A stretch of 64,000 nucleotides of DNA, from assembly GCA_030683705.1 (NCBI GenBank), contig JAUXPP010000142.1, positions 1 through 64,000 of the forward strand, written 5' to 3'. The position numbers were made by a program, and so were the translations under genes. This stretch comes from Polaromonas sp. (lineage in GTDB: Bacteria; Pseudomonadota; Gammaproteobacteria; Burkholderiales; Burkholderiaceae_C). Under the pieces are notes generated by a model. That model searched no databases and had not been told where the DNA came from. It worked only from the letters and a program-made list of their open reading frames with translations. This document shows positions 49,329 to 59,777 of the stretch, piece after piece; the first letter of the stretch is position 1, and each line of letters begins with the position of its first letter.

Positions 49329-51236
49329 TTATGCGCCGGTTTTCTGCTCGGGACGGCTCACCTTGATGTCGGCCTTGAAGCGTTCTTTCAGGATGTTGTA
49401 GTAGGCCAGGCTCTCGGCCGAGGTCCACCACTGCGTGTACTGGGTCTGCTCCTGCTGAGCCTGGGCCGGCGCAGGCGCCTGGCGCGGCAGAACCTTGAGC
49501 ACCTTGACCACGGCGTAGCCCTGGGCGCCCAGGTCCACACCCACCAGGGCAGGCAAGCTGGCCGTATCGGCGCTCAGGGCCGCCTTCAGGGCGTCGATCG
49601 GCAACTGCTGCGCCTGTTCGCGCGACACCACCACCGCCGGCGGCATGGCGGCTGTCGCCGGGCTGGCTTTCCAGGCGGAGAGTTTCTCTGCGCCGTCCTT
49701 GCGCGCCATTTCGGCACCGCGCTGCTGCTGCAGGCGCTGGCGCACCTGGTCCCTGACTTCAGCCAGCGGCAAGGCCCGTGCGGGCGTGTGCTGCGTGATG
49801 CGGCCCGACACGAGCTGATTGCCGCCCAGGTCGACGGCTTCGGTGTTGCGCTTTCTCTCGATGGCATCCGGCGAAAACAGGGCTTCAAGGAATTTGGGAT
49901 TGGCCAGGGCGCCGGTGGCGCCGGAGGCCGGCGCACGGGTCAGCTTGCTGGCGGTCCGGACTTCCAGCTTCAGGCGTTCGGCAATCGGGCGCAGGCTCTC
50001 GGACTGCTCGTACACCGCGTTGCTGAAGGCCTCGGCCGTCTCCGCGAATTTCTTGAGGGCCTGCTGCTGGCGCAGGTCGGCTTCGAGCTCTGGCTTCATC
50101 TCCTCAAACGTTTTCTGCTTGGGCGCCCGGATGTCGGTCAGCCGGATGATGTGGTAACCAAACTCGGTCTCGACCACATCGCTGATGTCGCCCTTCTTCA
50201 TCGCGAAGGCGGCGTCGGCAAAAGGCTTGACCATGGACTTGCGGGAAAAGAAATCGAGATCGCCGCCGTTGGCCGCCGAGCCCGTGTCGCTGGAGTTCTT
50301 GCGGGCCAGATCGGCAAACGAGTCCGGCGCCTTCTTCACCGCGGCGAGCAGCTGCTCGGCTTTTTCCTTTGCTTTCTGCCGGTCTGCGGCGGGGGCGGAC
50401 GCGGGTGCTTCGATCAGGATGTGGCTGGCGCGGCGCTCTTCATTGCCGGCGAGCTGGGCCGCGTTCTGCTCGTAATAAGTCTTCAGATCCTGCTCATTGA
50501 GCGTGATGCCTTTTGTCACCGCATCCTGGTTGAGCACCACGTACTCGATGTCCACCTGCTCCGGCGCCTGGAACAGAGCCTGGTTGTCCTTGTAGAACTG
50601 TTCGAGCTCGGCATCGCTGGGATTGACACGCGCGGCGTAGTCCGCCGTGTTGAAGCGGGCGAACTGGACTTCGCGCTTTTCAAAAAAAGCATTGAGCGAC
50701 ACATCCGCCGCCCCCTTGGCCGCAAAACCACTGCCGGCCACACCCAGCATCACCTGGCGCGTCGCAAGCTCCGCTCGCAGGCTGGCCTCATAGGCTTCCG
50801 GCGTCATCCCGGCCTGCGCAATAAAGCCGGCGCGGTCGAATTTGCCGTCGGGCAAGCGGAATGATGCAATGGCCTTGTCTTCGGCATACAGCCGCTGCAG
50901 CTTCTGGTCGGGAACCACCAGGCCGCTCTTGAAGGCCGCGACAGCGAACACACGGTCGCGCACCAGGCGTTCCAGCGTCGCGTATTTGGCTTCGGGCGAA
51001 TCCAGCAACTTGGCGTCGATGGTCGGCATGGAGGCGCGCAGCCGGTTCACTTCATTCTGGTGGGCCATGTCCCATTCGGCCTGCGAGATGTCCTGGCCAT
51101 CGACCCGGGCGACCACAGCGGTGTTCTGGTCCGAACGGTTGTAGCCGTCCAGGCCGAACAGCACGAAGGACGGAACAATGAGCAGGAACAGCAAGCCCAT
51201 GGTGACCTTGGTGTGCTTGCGAATGAATTCAAACAT
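49329..51236 (-). CDS. ppiD: SurA N-terminal domain peptidyl-prolyl cis-trans isomerase (PpiD)
   Basis: MFEFIRKHTKVTMGLLFLLIVPSFVLFGLDGY; parvulin core ASHILIEAPASA...AFAMKKGDISDVVETEFGYHIIRLTDIRAPK. Confidence 0.93.
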   Translation of the reverse strand: MFEFIRKHTKVTMGLLFLLIVPSFVLFGLDGYNRSDQNTAVVARVDGQDISQAEWDMAHQNEVNRLRASMPTIDAKLLDSPEAKYATLERLVRDRVFAVAAFKSGLVVPDQKLQRLYAEDKAIASFRLPDGKFDRAGFIAQAGMTPEAYEASLRAELATRQVMLGVAGSGFAAKGAADVSLNAFFEKREVQFARFNTADYAARVNPSDAELEQFYKDNQALFQAPEQVDIEYVVLNQDAVTKGITLNEQDLKTYYEQNAAQLAGNEERRASHILIEAPASAPAADRQKAKEKAEQLLAAVKKAPDSFADLARKNSSDTGSAANGGDLDFFSRKSMVKPFADAAFAMKKGDISDVVETEFGYHIIRLTDIRAPKQKTFEEMKPELEADLRQQQALKKFAETAEAFSNAVYEQSESLRPIAERLKLEVRTASKLTRAPASGATGALANPKFLEALFSPDAIERKRNTEAVDLGGNQLVSGRITQHTPARALPLAEVRDQVRQRLQQQRGAEMARKDGAEKLSAWKASPATAAMPPAVVVSREQAQQLPIDALKAALSADTASLPALVGVDLGAQGYAVVKVLKVLPRQAPAPAQAQQEQTQYTQWWTSAESLAYYNILKERFKADIKVSRPEQKTGA

Positions 51237-51295
51237 CTCGAATTTCCTGTGCTGCCGTAAACCGGCATTGATACAAATTTTCCGCCAGCCATCAA

Positions 51296-51324
51296 TAAAA
51301 AAGGCGAACCCTCAGTTCGCCTTT
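51296..51324 (-). terminator. terminator downstream of tRNA-Val
   Basis: AAAAAAGGCGAACcctcaGTTCGCCTTT; minus strand ends in a T tract. Confidence 0.7.
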
Positions 51325-51334
51325 GTCCAGTTTC

Positions 51335-51410
51335 TGGTGGGTGCTGACGGGCTCGAACCGCCGACCTACGCCGTGTAAGGGCGCTGCTCTACCAACTGAG
51401 CTAAGCACCC
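51335..51410 (-). tRNA. tRNA-Val (TAC)
   Basis: Minus strand GGGTGCTTAGCTCAGTTGGTAGAGCAGCGCCCTTACACGGCGTAGGTCGGCGGTTCGAGCCCGTCAGCACCCACCA; anticodon TAC. Confidence 0.96.
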
Positions 51411-51435
51411 CACCTCAACTTTTACTTCATCGGTT

Positions 51436-51708
51436 TCAGTTCAGGGCGTCCTTGAGCGCTTTGCCTGGACGGAACTTGGGCACCTTGGCTGCCTTGATTT
51501 TAATCGCATCGCCGGTACGCGGGTTGCGGCCGGTGCGGGCAGCGCGTTTGCCGACGGCAAACGTGCCAAAACCCACCAGAGACACGGAGCCTCCTTTTTT
51601 CAGGGTTGATTTGACAGCGCCAATGGTCGACTCCAGCGCGCGCGTCGCGGCAGCTTTGGAAATGTCAGCGTTCTTGGCAATGTGCTCGATCAGTTCAGTC
51701 TTGTTCAC
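51436..51708 (-). CDS. hup: HU family DNA-binding protein
   Basis: [92 protein letters not shown] start at 51708. Confidence 0.94.
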   Translation of the reverse strand: MNKTELIEHIAKNADISKAAATRALESTIGAVKSTLKKGGSVSLVGFGTFAVGKRAARTGRNPRTGDAIKIKAAKVPKFRPGKALKDALN

Positions 51709-51970
51709 AAGGAGCCCCTCGTTGATAAAGTTAATCTGGTTGTCTCTGGAAATATCTCCCCTGGACACCTGCAAAAAGATGGCAGCGGGAGGCGGCGTGT
51801 GCAGATCGTCTGCTGCGTCCAATTAGAGCCATGGACTCCAACCGTGTCAAGACAACATCAGATTTTTACAACGTGCGGTGGCGGATTCTAGTCTTTTTTT
51901 TCACGCTTTCCGCGACTGTTCATGGGCACACCCAGTATTTCAGCGACCCCGCCAGACGGGCCCGTTTGCC

Positions 51971-53071
51971 TCAGCCCAGCGCCTGTGCGATGGCCTTGCC
52001 CAGGTCGGTACCGCTCGCGGTGCCGCCGAGGTCGGGCGTGCGCGGCGCGCCGCTCTGGGGACTGAGGACTTTTTCAATCGCGGCCAGTACGGCGTCGTGC
52101 GCGTCCTTGTGGCCGAGGAACTCCAGCATCATGGCGCCGCACCAGATCTGCCCGATCGGGTTGGCGATGTTGCGTCCGGCAATGTCGGGAGCCGAACCGT
52201 GCACGGGTTCGAACAACGAAGGGAAGTTGCGTTCGGGATTGAGGTTGGCGCTGGGCGCGATGCCGATGGTGCCGGTACATGCCGGGCCCAGGTCACTGAG
52301 GATGTCGCCAAACAGGTTGCTGGCCACCACCACGTCGAAGAAGTCCGGGCGTTGCACAAAGTGGGCAGTCAGGATGTCGATGTGAAACTTGTCGAGCCTG
52401 AGATCGGGATAGTTTCTGGCCATCTCGGTCACGCGTTCATCCCAGTAGGGCATGGTGATCGCAATGCCATTGGACTTGGTGGCACTGGTCAGGTGCTTTT
52501 TCGGCCGTGACTGGGCCAGCTCGAAGGCGAACTTCAGCACCCGGTCCACGCCGATGCGCGAAAAGACACTTTCCTGCATCACGATCTCGCGCTCGGTGCC
52601 GGCATACATGCGTCCACCGATGCTGGAGTATTCGCCTTCGGTGTTTTCGCGCACGATATACATGTCGATCTCGCCAGGCAGGCGCGCGCTGCCATCGCGG
52701 CGCACCACCGGCGCAATGATGCCGGGCATCAGGCGCGCGGGTCGCAGGTTGATGTACTGGTCGAATTCGCGGCGGAACAGCAACAGCGAACCCCACAGCG
52801 ACACATGGTCGGCGATTTTTTCCGGCCAGCCCACTGCACCGAAATAGATCGCGTCATGCCCGCCGATCTGGTCCTTCCAGTTGTCCGGCATCATCTGGCC
52901 GTGTTTCTCGTAGTAGTCCCAGCTTGAAAAATCGAAGTGGTCGAACTGCAGGTCGATGTTGAATTTCGAGGCCGCCGCCTCCATCACACGAATGCCCTCG
53001 GGCATGGTCTCCTTGCCGATGCCGTCGCCGGCGATGACTGCTATTCTTTTCCTGCCGCTGCTCTTGTTCAT
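51971..53071 (-). CDS. tartrate/D-malate dehydrogenase (isocitrate/isopropylmalate dehydrogenase family)
   Basis: RIAVIAGDGIGKETMPEGIRVMEAA; FGAVGWPEKIADHVSLWGSLLLFRREFDQYINLRPARLMPGI; LFEPVHGSAPDIAGRNIANPIGQIW. Confidence 0.9.
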   Translation of the reverse strand: MNKSSGRKRIAVIAGDGIGKETMPEGIRVMEAAASKFNIDLQFDHFDFSSWDYYEKHGQMMPDNWKDQIGGHDAIYFGAVGWPEKIADHVSLWGSLLLFRREFDQYINLRPARLMPGIIAPVVRRDGSARLPGEIDMYIVRENTEGEYSSIGGRMYAGTEREIVMQESVFSRIGVDRVLKFAFELAQSRPKKHLTSATKSNGIAITMPYWDERVTEMARNYPDLRLDKFHIDILTAHFVQRPDFFDVVVASNLFGDILSDLGPACTGTIGIAPSANLNPERNFPSLFEPVHGSAPDIAGRNIANPIGQIWCGAMMLEFLGHKDAHDAVLAAIEKVLSPQSGAPRTPDLGGTASGTDLGKAIAQALG

Positions 53072-53084
53072 GGTGTTTCCTGTT

Positions 53085-53963
53085 TCAGTGGGTAAAAAAA
53101 TCCAGCGCTTCGTCCAGCAGCGCGGCTGGCGCTTCTTCCGCAATATAGTGTCCGCAAGGCAGTGCCCGTCCCGAGACCGCGAGGGCGCACTCGTGCCACA
53201 AGGCCAGCACATCGAAACACTGGCCCACCGCGCCGTGTTCGCCCCAGAGAACACGCAGCGGCTGGGCCAGCTTGCGGCCGGCGGCCATGTCGGCCCGGTC
53301 GTGGTCCAGGTCGATGCCGGCGGACGCGCGGTAGTCCGCGCAGATGCTTTCTGCCGTTCCGGGAATTTGCGCGCAACGTTCGTATTCCGCCATCGCCTCG
53401 GGGGTGAACGCCGCCAGGCCGGCATGGCGCTTGCCCATCACGCTGCGGATGTAGCGCACCGGGTCGCTGCTGATCAGCGCCTCCGGCAAGGGCGGCGGCT
53501 GGATCAGGAAAAACCAGTGCCAGTAGGCGCGCGCAAAAGCTTCGGTGGTGTTCTGGTACATGGCCAGCGTGGGCGCAATGTCCAGCAACAGCAGGCGCTG
53601 GACGGCTTCGGGATGATCGGCTGCGAGGCGATGCGCGACACGTGCGCCACGGTCATGCGCCAGCACCTGGAAACGTTCGAAACCATGGTGGCGCATCACC
53701 ACCATCGCATCCCCTGCCATGGCGCGCTTCGAATAAGCGATGTGCGCGGGGTCCGTTCCCGGCCGCGCCGAGTCGCCATAACCGCGCAGGTCCATCAGGA
53801 TGACGGTGAAGTGCCGCGCCAGGTCATTCGCCACCCGATGCCACATCACATGGGTCTGTGGGTGGCCGTGGATCAGCAGCAGCGGCGCCCCCTGCCCGCC
53901 CCGCAGTGTGCGCAGCGTGCCGGCCGGCCCGCGGACATCCGACGGCGTAAAACCCGCGAACAT
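53085..53963 (-). CDS. alpha/beta hydrolase, fluoroacetate dehalogenase-like
   Basis: LLLIHGHPQTHVMWHRVA, DLRGYGDSARP, VLAHDRGARVAHRLAADHP, YWHWFFLIQPPPLPEALI, CGHYIAEEAP. Confidence 0.85.
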   Translation of the reverse strand: MFAGFTPSDVRGPAGTLRTLRGGQGAPLLLIHGHPQTHVMWHRVANDLARHFTVILMDLRGYGDSARPGTDPAHIAYSKRAMAGDAMVVMRHHGFERFQVLAHDRGARVAHRLAADHPEAVQRLLLLDIAPTLAMYQNTTEAFARAYWHWFFLIQPPPLPEALISSDPVRYIRSVMGKRHAGLAAFTPEAMAEYERCAQIPGTAESICADYRASAGIDLDHDRADMAAGRKLAQPLRVLWGEHGAVGQCFDVLALWHECALAVSGRALPCGHYIAEEAPAALLDEALDFFTH

Positions 53964-54048
53964 CAGGCGGCCCCTCCGGTGTTTTTTCGAATCGTCATGG
54001 CTTTCATGGATGGATCGATTCTGCGCAATCGGCATCGGTGATTCAAGC

Positions 54049-54070
54049 AATAATCAGGCAATTGATTATT
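54049..54070. promoter_or_regulatory. candidate LysR-type operator
   Basis: AATAATCA-ggcaat-TGATTATT perfect 8-bp inverted repeat between divergent hydrolase and LysR genes. Confidence 0.6.
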
Positions 54071-54085
54071 TCCCTGGAAGCATGA

Positions 54086-55045
54086 ATGGAACGCAGTGAC
54101 CTGGAACTCGTGCTGGCGGTGCGTGACCACGGCAGCCTCAGTTCGGCCGCCCTGAGCCTCGATGTCGCGCCGCCGGTGGTCACCAAACGCCTGGCTGCGC
54201 TGGAGGCGCGCCTGGGCCAGCGCCTGTTCCAGCGCACCACCCGGCGTGTCAGCCCGACGGCCGAAGGCGAGACTGTCTGTGAGCGCGCGCAGGTGCTGCT
54301 GCGCGGCTTCAACGAACTCGAGGCCGAACTGCAGGAGCGCAAGTCCGAGCCCACCGGCCTGATCCGGCTGGCGGCCACGCTGGGCTTTGGCCGGCTCTGG
54401 CTGGGGCCGGCGCTGGCCAGCTTCCAGGAGCGTTACCCGCGCATCGAGATCCAGTTGCAGCTGAGCGAACAGTTGCCGGACCTGGCCGCCGAGGGTTATG
54501 ACGGCGCCATCTGGCTGTGGCAGGTCGAGGGGCGGCAGGCAGCGCAGTGGGTGTCACGCCGGCTGGCGCGCAACCAGCGTGTGCTGGTGGCCGCGCCGCG
54601 CTACCTCCGCCAGCACGGCATGCCCGCCAGCCTGGACGAACTGCAGCAACACGCCTGCCTGATCGTGCGCGAAAACCGCAGCGCCAGCGGCCAGCGCTTC
54701 GATGTCTGGCCACTGCAGAAAGAGCGCGACAAAACCCCGGCGCGGGTCCGCGTGCAGGGGCCGCTGTCCAGCAATTCCGGCGAGCTGGTGCGCGACTGGT
54801 GTATCGCCGGCCGCGGCATCATGCTGCGCAGCCTCTGGGACATCGCGCCGCAACTGGCCAGCGGCGAGCTGGTGCGTGTGCTGCCGGCCTATGCCATGCC
54901 GGATGCCGACATCCACTGGCTGGCGCCATATCGCGCAGATTCGCCGCGGCGTATCCGCCTGCTGATCGACCATTTGCTCGCGCAGTTCCAGGGCGCGCCC
55001 TGGAAAACTAAACCGCAGCCTTTGCGGGCCGCACCACGAGACTGA
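54086..55045 (+). CDS. LysR family transcriptional regulator
   Basis: MERSDLELVLAVRDHGSLSSAALSLDVAPPVVTKRLAALEARLGQRLFQRTTRRVSPTAEGE. Confidence 0.93.
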   Translation: MERSDLELVLAVRDHGSLSSAALSLDVAPPVVTKRLAALEARLGQRLFQRTTRRVSPTAEGETVCERAQVLLRGFNELEAELQERKSEPTGLIRLAATLGFGRLWLGPALASFQERYPRIEIQLQLSEQLPDLAAEGYDGAIWLWQVEGRQAAQWVSRRLARNQRVLVAAPRYLRQHGMPASLDELQQHACLIVRENRSASGQRFDVWPLQKERDKTPARVRVQGPLSSNSGELVRDWCIAGRGIMLRSLWDIAPQLASGELVRVLPAYAMPDADIHWLAPYRADSPRRIRLLIDHLLAQFQGAPWKTKPQPLRAAPRD

Positions 55046-55916
55046 CACCCAGCGCCGTGAGCGCCGTGCCGGCCACCGTCACCACCGTGATGGTTTCGCC
55101 AAACAGCAGCCAGGCCATCAGGGCCGTGGTCGGTGGCACCAGGTACAGCAGGCTGGTCACGGCGGTGGCGGCGCCGCGCTGGATCAGCATGTAAAGCAGC
55201 GAACTGCCGCCCAGGGTCAGGCCCAGCACCGACCACGCCAGTGCACCGACAAAACCGCCGGTCCACTGCACTGCTTCGGTTTCGAGAAAGGCAAACGGCA
55301 GCGTCACCAGCAAGGCGGCGCCGAGCTGGATGGCATTGGCGCTGCGCACATCGGCGGGCTGGACAAACCGTTTCTGGTACAGCGTGCCGGCGGTGATGCT
55401 GAGCAGCGCAAACACCGCCCAGGCGAGCGTGTAGGCCGTGGCTTCATTGCCCGCGCCGAACTTGCGCGAGACCACCAGCAGCAGCCCGGCCAGGCCCAGC
55501 ACCAGGCCCAGCCACTGGCGCGCACTGACGCGTCCCTTGCCCGCACCCGACTCGCCCATCTGCGACACCCAGACCGCCGTCAGCACCGGCTGCAGGCCGA
55601 CCACCAGCGCCGACAGGCCAGAGCCCATACCGCCCTTGATGGCGGACCAGACTCCGCTCAGGTAACCCGCATGGATCAGGATGCCGGTGACAGCCAGGTG
55701 CAGCCACTGGATGCGGCTGTTGGGCCAGGCCACCCGCGCGATGCTGATCCAGGCGATAAAACACAGCAGGGACAGGGCGTAACGGATCGCCAGAAAGCTC
55801 AGCGGCGGCGCGTAAGGCAGGCCGTACTTGGCGACGATGAAGCCGGTGCTCCAGATCAGGACAAAGACGGCGGGCATCGCCCGGATCAGGGCGTCATTCG
55901 ATGCGGGCCGGCTCAT
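55008..55916 (-). CDS. DMT/EamA family transporter
   Basis: AMPAVFVLIWSTGFIVAKYGLPYAPPLSFLAIRYALSLL...; ten hydrophobic segments, two EamA repeats. Confidence 0.9.
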   Translation of the reverse strand: MSRPASNDALIRAMPAVFVLIWSTGFIVAKYGLPYAPPLSFLAIRYALSLLCFIAWISIARVAWPNSRIQWLHLAVTGILIHAGYLSGVWSAIKGGMGSGLSALVVGLQPVLTAVWVSQMGESGAGKGRVSARQWLGLVLGLAGLLLVVSRKFGAGNEATAYTLAWAVFALLSITAGTLYQKRFVQPADVRSANAIQLGAALLVTLPFAFLETEAVQWTGGFVGALAWSVLGLTLGGSSLLYMLIQRGAATAVTSLLYLVPPTTALMAWLLFGETITVVTVAGTALTALGVSLVVRPAKAAV

Positions 55917-56479
55917 TTGGCGCGGGCGCGGATTTCGGGGATGGCTTTTTTCAGGTAATAAACCATGGACCACACCGTCAGGATGGCCGACAACCAGATC
56001 AGCCAGGTGCCCCAGACATTGGTGTTGATGATGCCGAAAAGAATGCCGTCAAACAGCAGGAAAGGGATGGCCACCATCTGCACCGTGGTCTTGACCTTGC
56101 CCAGCATGTGCACGGCCACGCTTTTGGTCGCGCCAATCAGCGCCATCCATTCACGCAAGGCCGAAATCGCGATTTCGCGGCCGATGATGATGAGGGCCAC
56201 AAAAACATCGGCACGCTGCAAGTGCACCAGCACCAGCAAGGAGGCGCAGACGAGAAACTTGTCCGCCACCGGATCGAGGAAGGCGCCGAAGGACGAGGTC
56301 TGGTTCAGCTTGCGTGCCAGGAATCCGTCCAGCCAGTCGGTGGCCGCAAACACCACGAACATGACTGTCGCGATCAGGTTGCGGCTGGCCGGGGTCATGT
56401 CGAGGTAGAAAATCCCCACGATCAGCGGAATCGCAACAATGCGCGTCCAGGTCATCACGGTGGGTATGGTCAGAAACAT
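55913..56479 (-). CDS. pgsA: CDP-diacylglycerol--glycerol-3-phosphate 3-phosphatidyltransferase
   Basis: FAATDWLDGFLARKLNQTSSFGAFLDPVADKFLV (CDP-alcohol phosphotransferase motif). Confidence 0.95.
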   Translation of the reverse strand: MFLTIPTVMTWTRIVAIPLIVGIFYLDMTPASRNLIATVMFVVFAATDWLDGFLARKLNQTSSFGAFLDPVADKFLVCASLLVLVHLQRADVFVALIIIGREIAISALREWMALIGATKSVAVHMLGKVKTTVQMVAIPFLLFDGILFGIINTNVWGTWLIWLSAILTVWSMVYYLKKAIPEIRARAK

Positions 56480-56606
56480 GGCCTGATTTTGGCATGAGCC
56501 GGTGCCGGCGGGCCGGCTGCGGCCGCAGGGCCCCGGAAATTCACCCGCTTTCGTCCCGCTTCGTGGTGCAAACCCCGACAGCGGACCAGGGTCTGGTCAC
56601 AGGCCC

Positions 56607-58520
56607 CTAGTGCAAGGCGCGGTAGATTTCATCGGCCAGCTCGCGCGAGATACCCTCGACGGTGGCGATGTCTTCGGCACTCGCCGACGTCACCCCGCGG
56701 ATCCCGCCGAAACGCTGCAGCAGGCTGGCGCGTTTTTTCGGGCCTATGCCGGCGATGTCCTCGAGACGGCTGGCGCCGACCCGCACCTTGGCGCGTTTGG
56801 CGCGCATGCCGGTGATGGCGAAACGGTGCGCCTCGTCGCGGATCTGGGCAATCAGCATCAGCGCGGCCGAATCCCGGCCGAGATACACCTTGTCACGGCC
56901 GTCGGCAAACACCAGTTCCTCGAGGCCAACCTTGCGGCCCTCGCCTTTTTCGACGCCGGCGATCAGTCCCAGGTCCAGGCCGAGTTCCTCGAACACTTCG
57001 CGCGCCATGGACACCTGGCCCTTGCCGCCATCCACCAGCACCAGGTCAGGCAAGCGGGCCGTGTTGTTGCGCGCGGCTTCGGCGAGTTTGCTGTAGCGGC
57101 GCATCAGCACCTGCCGCATCGCGGCATAGTCATCGCCCGGCGTGATGCCGTCGATGTTGTAGCGCCGGTATTCGGCGCTCTGCATCTTGTGGCCATGGAA
57201 CACCACACATGAAGCCTGGGTCGATTCGCCGGCCGTGTGCGAGATATCGAAACACTCGATGCGCAGTGCATCCAGGTTGTCGAGCGAGAGCTCCAGCGCC
57301 TCGGCCAGCGCCCGCGTGCGCGCCTGCTGGGAGCCCTGCTCTGCCAGCAGCCGGGCCAGCTGCAGATCGGCGTTTTTCTGCGCCATCTCCAGCCAGATGC
57401 GGCGCTGCTCGCGCGGCTGATGGATGGCCGTGACCTTGTTGCCGGTCTGCATGATCAGCGCGGCGATCAGTGCCTTGTCCACCGGCTCGCTGCACACCAG
57501 CACCGGGGGCACCGGCACACCGACGTAGTGCTGGGCAATAAAAGCCTCGAGCACCAGCGCTTCCAGGCTTTTGGGCCGGCCCGCTGCCACGGCGGCACCG
57601 GTCTCCATGCTGTCCTCGTCGAGCCCGGCCAGGTCGGCCGCATGCTCCACATGGGTCGGGAAGTAGGGCCGGTCGCCCAGGTGCCGGCCACCGCGCACCA
57701 TGGCCAGGTTCACGCAGGCCTTGCCACCGTGCACCTTGACCGCAAGGATGTCCACATCCTTGTCGCCGCCGGTTTCCATGGACTGCTGGTGCAGCACCTT
57801 GGACAGCGCCGACATCTGGTTGCGCAGTTCCGCCGCCTGTTCGAATTCGAGCCTTTCCGCATGGCCGCGCATCTGCTGTTCGAGCTCGGTCAGGATTTCT
57901 TCGGCCTGCCCTTGCAAAAAACGCTCGGCATTGGCGACATCCAGCGCGTACTGCTCCGGCGTCACATGGCCCACACAGGGCGCGGAGCAGCGCTTGATCT
58001 GGTACAGCAGGCAGGGCCGGGTGCGGTTGTTGAACACCGTGTCCTCGCAGGTGCGCAGCTTGAACACCTTTTGCAGCAGCAAGATCGTTTCCTTGACCGC
58101 CCAGGCGCTGGGATAAGGTCCGAAATAGCGGTGTTTTTTCTCCACCGCGCCGCGGTAATAGGCCACGCGCGGAAAGTCGTGCGACGCCAGCTTCAGGTAG
58201 GGGTAGCTCTTGTCGTCGCGGAACAGGATGTTGAACCGCGGGTTCAGCGTCTTGATCAGGTTGTTTTCCAGCAGCAGCGCTTCGGCCTCGGAGCGCACCA
58301 CCGTGGTCTCCATGCGGACGATCTTCGTGACCATGTGGCCGATGCGCGTGCCACCGTGGTTTTTCTGGAAGTAGCTGGAGACGCGTTTTTTCAGGTCGCG
58401 CGCCTTGCCGACGTAAAGCACGCCGCCTTCGGCATCGAAATAGCGATAGACGCCCGGCATGGCCGGCAGGGCCGCGACTTCGCTGAGCAACTGGGGATCG
58501 AATTCGTGGGGAGCGGTCAT
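56607..58520 (-). CDS. uvrC: excinuclease ABC subunit C
   Basis: [56 protein letters not shown]-terminal HhH. Start at 58520 preferred over the 1035-aa extended ORF. Confidence 0.95.
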   Translation of the reverse strand: MTAPHEFDPQLLSEVAALPAMPGVYRYFDAEGGVLYVGKARDLKKRVSSYFQKNHGGTRIGHMVTKIVRMETTVVRSEAEALLLENNLIKTLNPRFNILFRDDKSYPYLKLASHDFPRVAYYRGAVEKKHRYFGPYPSAWAVKETILLLQKVFKLRTCEDTVFNNRTRPCLLYQIKRCSAPCVGHVTPEQYALDVANAERFLQGQAEEILTELEQQMRGHAERLEFEQAAELRNQMSALSKVLHQQSMETGGDKDVDILAVKVHGGKACVNLAMVRGGRHLGDRPYFPTHVEHAADLAGLDEDSMETGAAVAAGRPKSLEALVLEAFIAQHYVGVPVPPVLVCSEPVDKALIAALIMQTGNKVTAIHQPREQRRIWLEMAQKNADLQLARLLAEQGSQQARTRALAEALELSLDNLDALRIECFDISHTAGESTQASCVVFHGHKMQSAEYRRYNIDGITPGDDYAAMRQVLMRRYSKLAEAARNNTARLPDLVLVDGGKGQVSMAREVFEELGLDLGLIAGVEKGEGRKVGLEELVFADGRDKVYLGRDSAALMLIAQIRDEAHRFAITGMRAKRAKVRVGASRLEDIAGIGPKKRASLLQRFGGIRGVTSASAEDIATVEGISRELADEIYRALH

Positions 58521-58559
58521 GGTGATGCGGAAAGTACCCGTATTGTGGACAATCCGGAA

Positions 58560-59672
58560 ATGAATCGCAGCCGGCAGTGGGACATATTTTGCAAAGTCAT
58601 CGACAACCATGGCGACATCGGTGTCTGCTGGCGGCTCAGCACCGACCTGGCCGCGCGTGGACATCAGGTGCGGCTGTGGGTCGATGATGCCTCGGCGCTG
58701 GCCTGGATGGCGCCGCCAGGGCATGCAGGCGTCACCGTGCTGCCCTGGCTGGAGCCACTGGGCCTGAACCTGCTGCGCCTGGACAGCGCGCCCTGCGAGG
58801 TGCTGGTGGAAGCCTTCGGCTGCGAGATTGCTCCTGAATTCATAGCTGCCTGTGCAGACCAGCACAGGGCTGGAGCCCCAAATCCCGTATGGATCAACCT
58901 CGAATACCTGTCGGCCGAGCCTTATGTGGAGCGTAACCACGCCCTGCCCTCGCTGGTACAGCACGGCCCCGCTGCCGGCTGGACCAAATGGTTTTTCTAC
59001 CCTGGCTTCACGCCGGCCACCGGCGGCCTGCTGCGCGAGCCCGGCCTGCTGCAGCGGCAGGCGGATTTCGACCGGTCGGCCTGGCTGGACGCTCAGCACA
59101 TCGCCTGGGCTGGCGAAAAGCTGGTGGGACTGTTCTGTTATGAGCCCCCCGCCCTGCCCGCCCTGCTGGAACAATTCGCGCGCGCGGGACTCCACGGCGA
59201 GCCCGTGCGGCTGCTGGTCGCCGCCGGCCGCGCCGCCGCCGCGGTACGCGCCGCCCTCGTGAATGAAAAAGGGCTGCAGCCGATACTGGACAAACACCAG
59301 TTGCTGTCCATAACCTACCTGCCGCTGTTGCCCCAAACCGATTTTGACCACCTGCTGTGGGCCTGCGACCTCAATTTCGTGCGCGGTGAAGACTCGGTGG
59401 TGCGGGCTCTTTGGGCCGGCAAACCGCTGGTCTGGCAAATTTATCCGCAGGACGACCAGGCGCACCAGGCCAAGTTGCAGGCCTTCCTGGACCGGCTGGA
59501 CGCGCCGGCCTCGCTGCGCGCCTTTCACCAGGCCTGGAACGGCCAGCACCCGCATCTGCCGGCCATGGACACGCAGGGATGGTCTGATGGCCTGCGTGCA
59601 GCCAGGCAGGCGCTGCTGGGCCAGCCGGACCTGTGCAGCCAGTTGCTCGGGTTTGTGGCAAAAAAAAGCTAA
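58560..59672 (+). CDS. earP: EF-P arginine rhamnosyltransferase EarP
   Basis: [83 protein letters not shown]; adjacent to efp. Confidence 0.94.
   Translation: MNRSRQWDIFCKVIDNHGDIGVCWRLSTDLAARGHQVRLWVDDASALAWMAPPGHAGVTVLPWLEPLGLNLLRLDSAPCEVLVEAFGCEIAPEFIAACADQHRAGAPNPVWINLEYLSAEPYVERNHALPSLVQHGPAAGWTKWFFYPGFTPATGGLLREPGLLQRQADFDRSAWLDAQHIAWAGEKLVGLFCYEPPALPALLEQFARAGLHGEPVRLLVAAGRAAAAVRAALVNEKGLQPILDKHQLLSITYLPLLPQTDFDHLLWACDLNFVRGEDSVVRALWAGKPLVWQIYPQDDQAHQAKLQAFLDRLDAPASLRAFHQAWNGQHPHLPAMDTQGWSDGLRAARQALLGQPDLCSQLLGFVAKKS
58830..58885 (+). repeat. two-hairpin palindromic element inside earP
   Basis: GCTCCTGAATTCATAGCTGCCTGTGCAGACCAGCACAGGGCTGGAGCCCCAAATCC. Confidence 0.75.
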
Positions 59673-59777
59673 AATCAGGGGCTTTGCGGAGAGTCCCGAC
59701 CGGGCCGGCCGCACAACCCGCTGCAGAACCAGCCGTCCAGGCCGGCGTTTCGCGGCCCAGACTCAAGTAGAACTGTT

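Noticed and set aside
57237-59672. 811-aa plus-strand ORF extending earP back through uvrC
   Set aside because: Only the last ~370 aa (from 58560) are EarP; the upstream part is antisense to uvrC.
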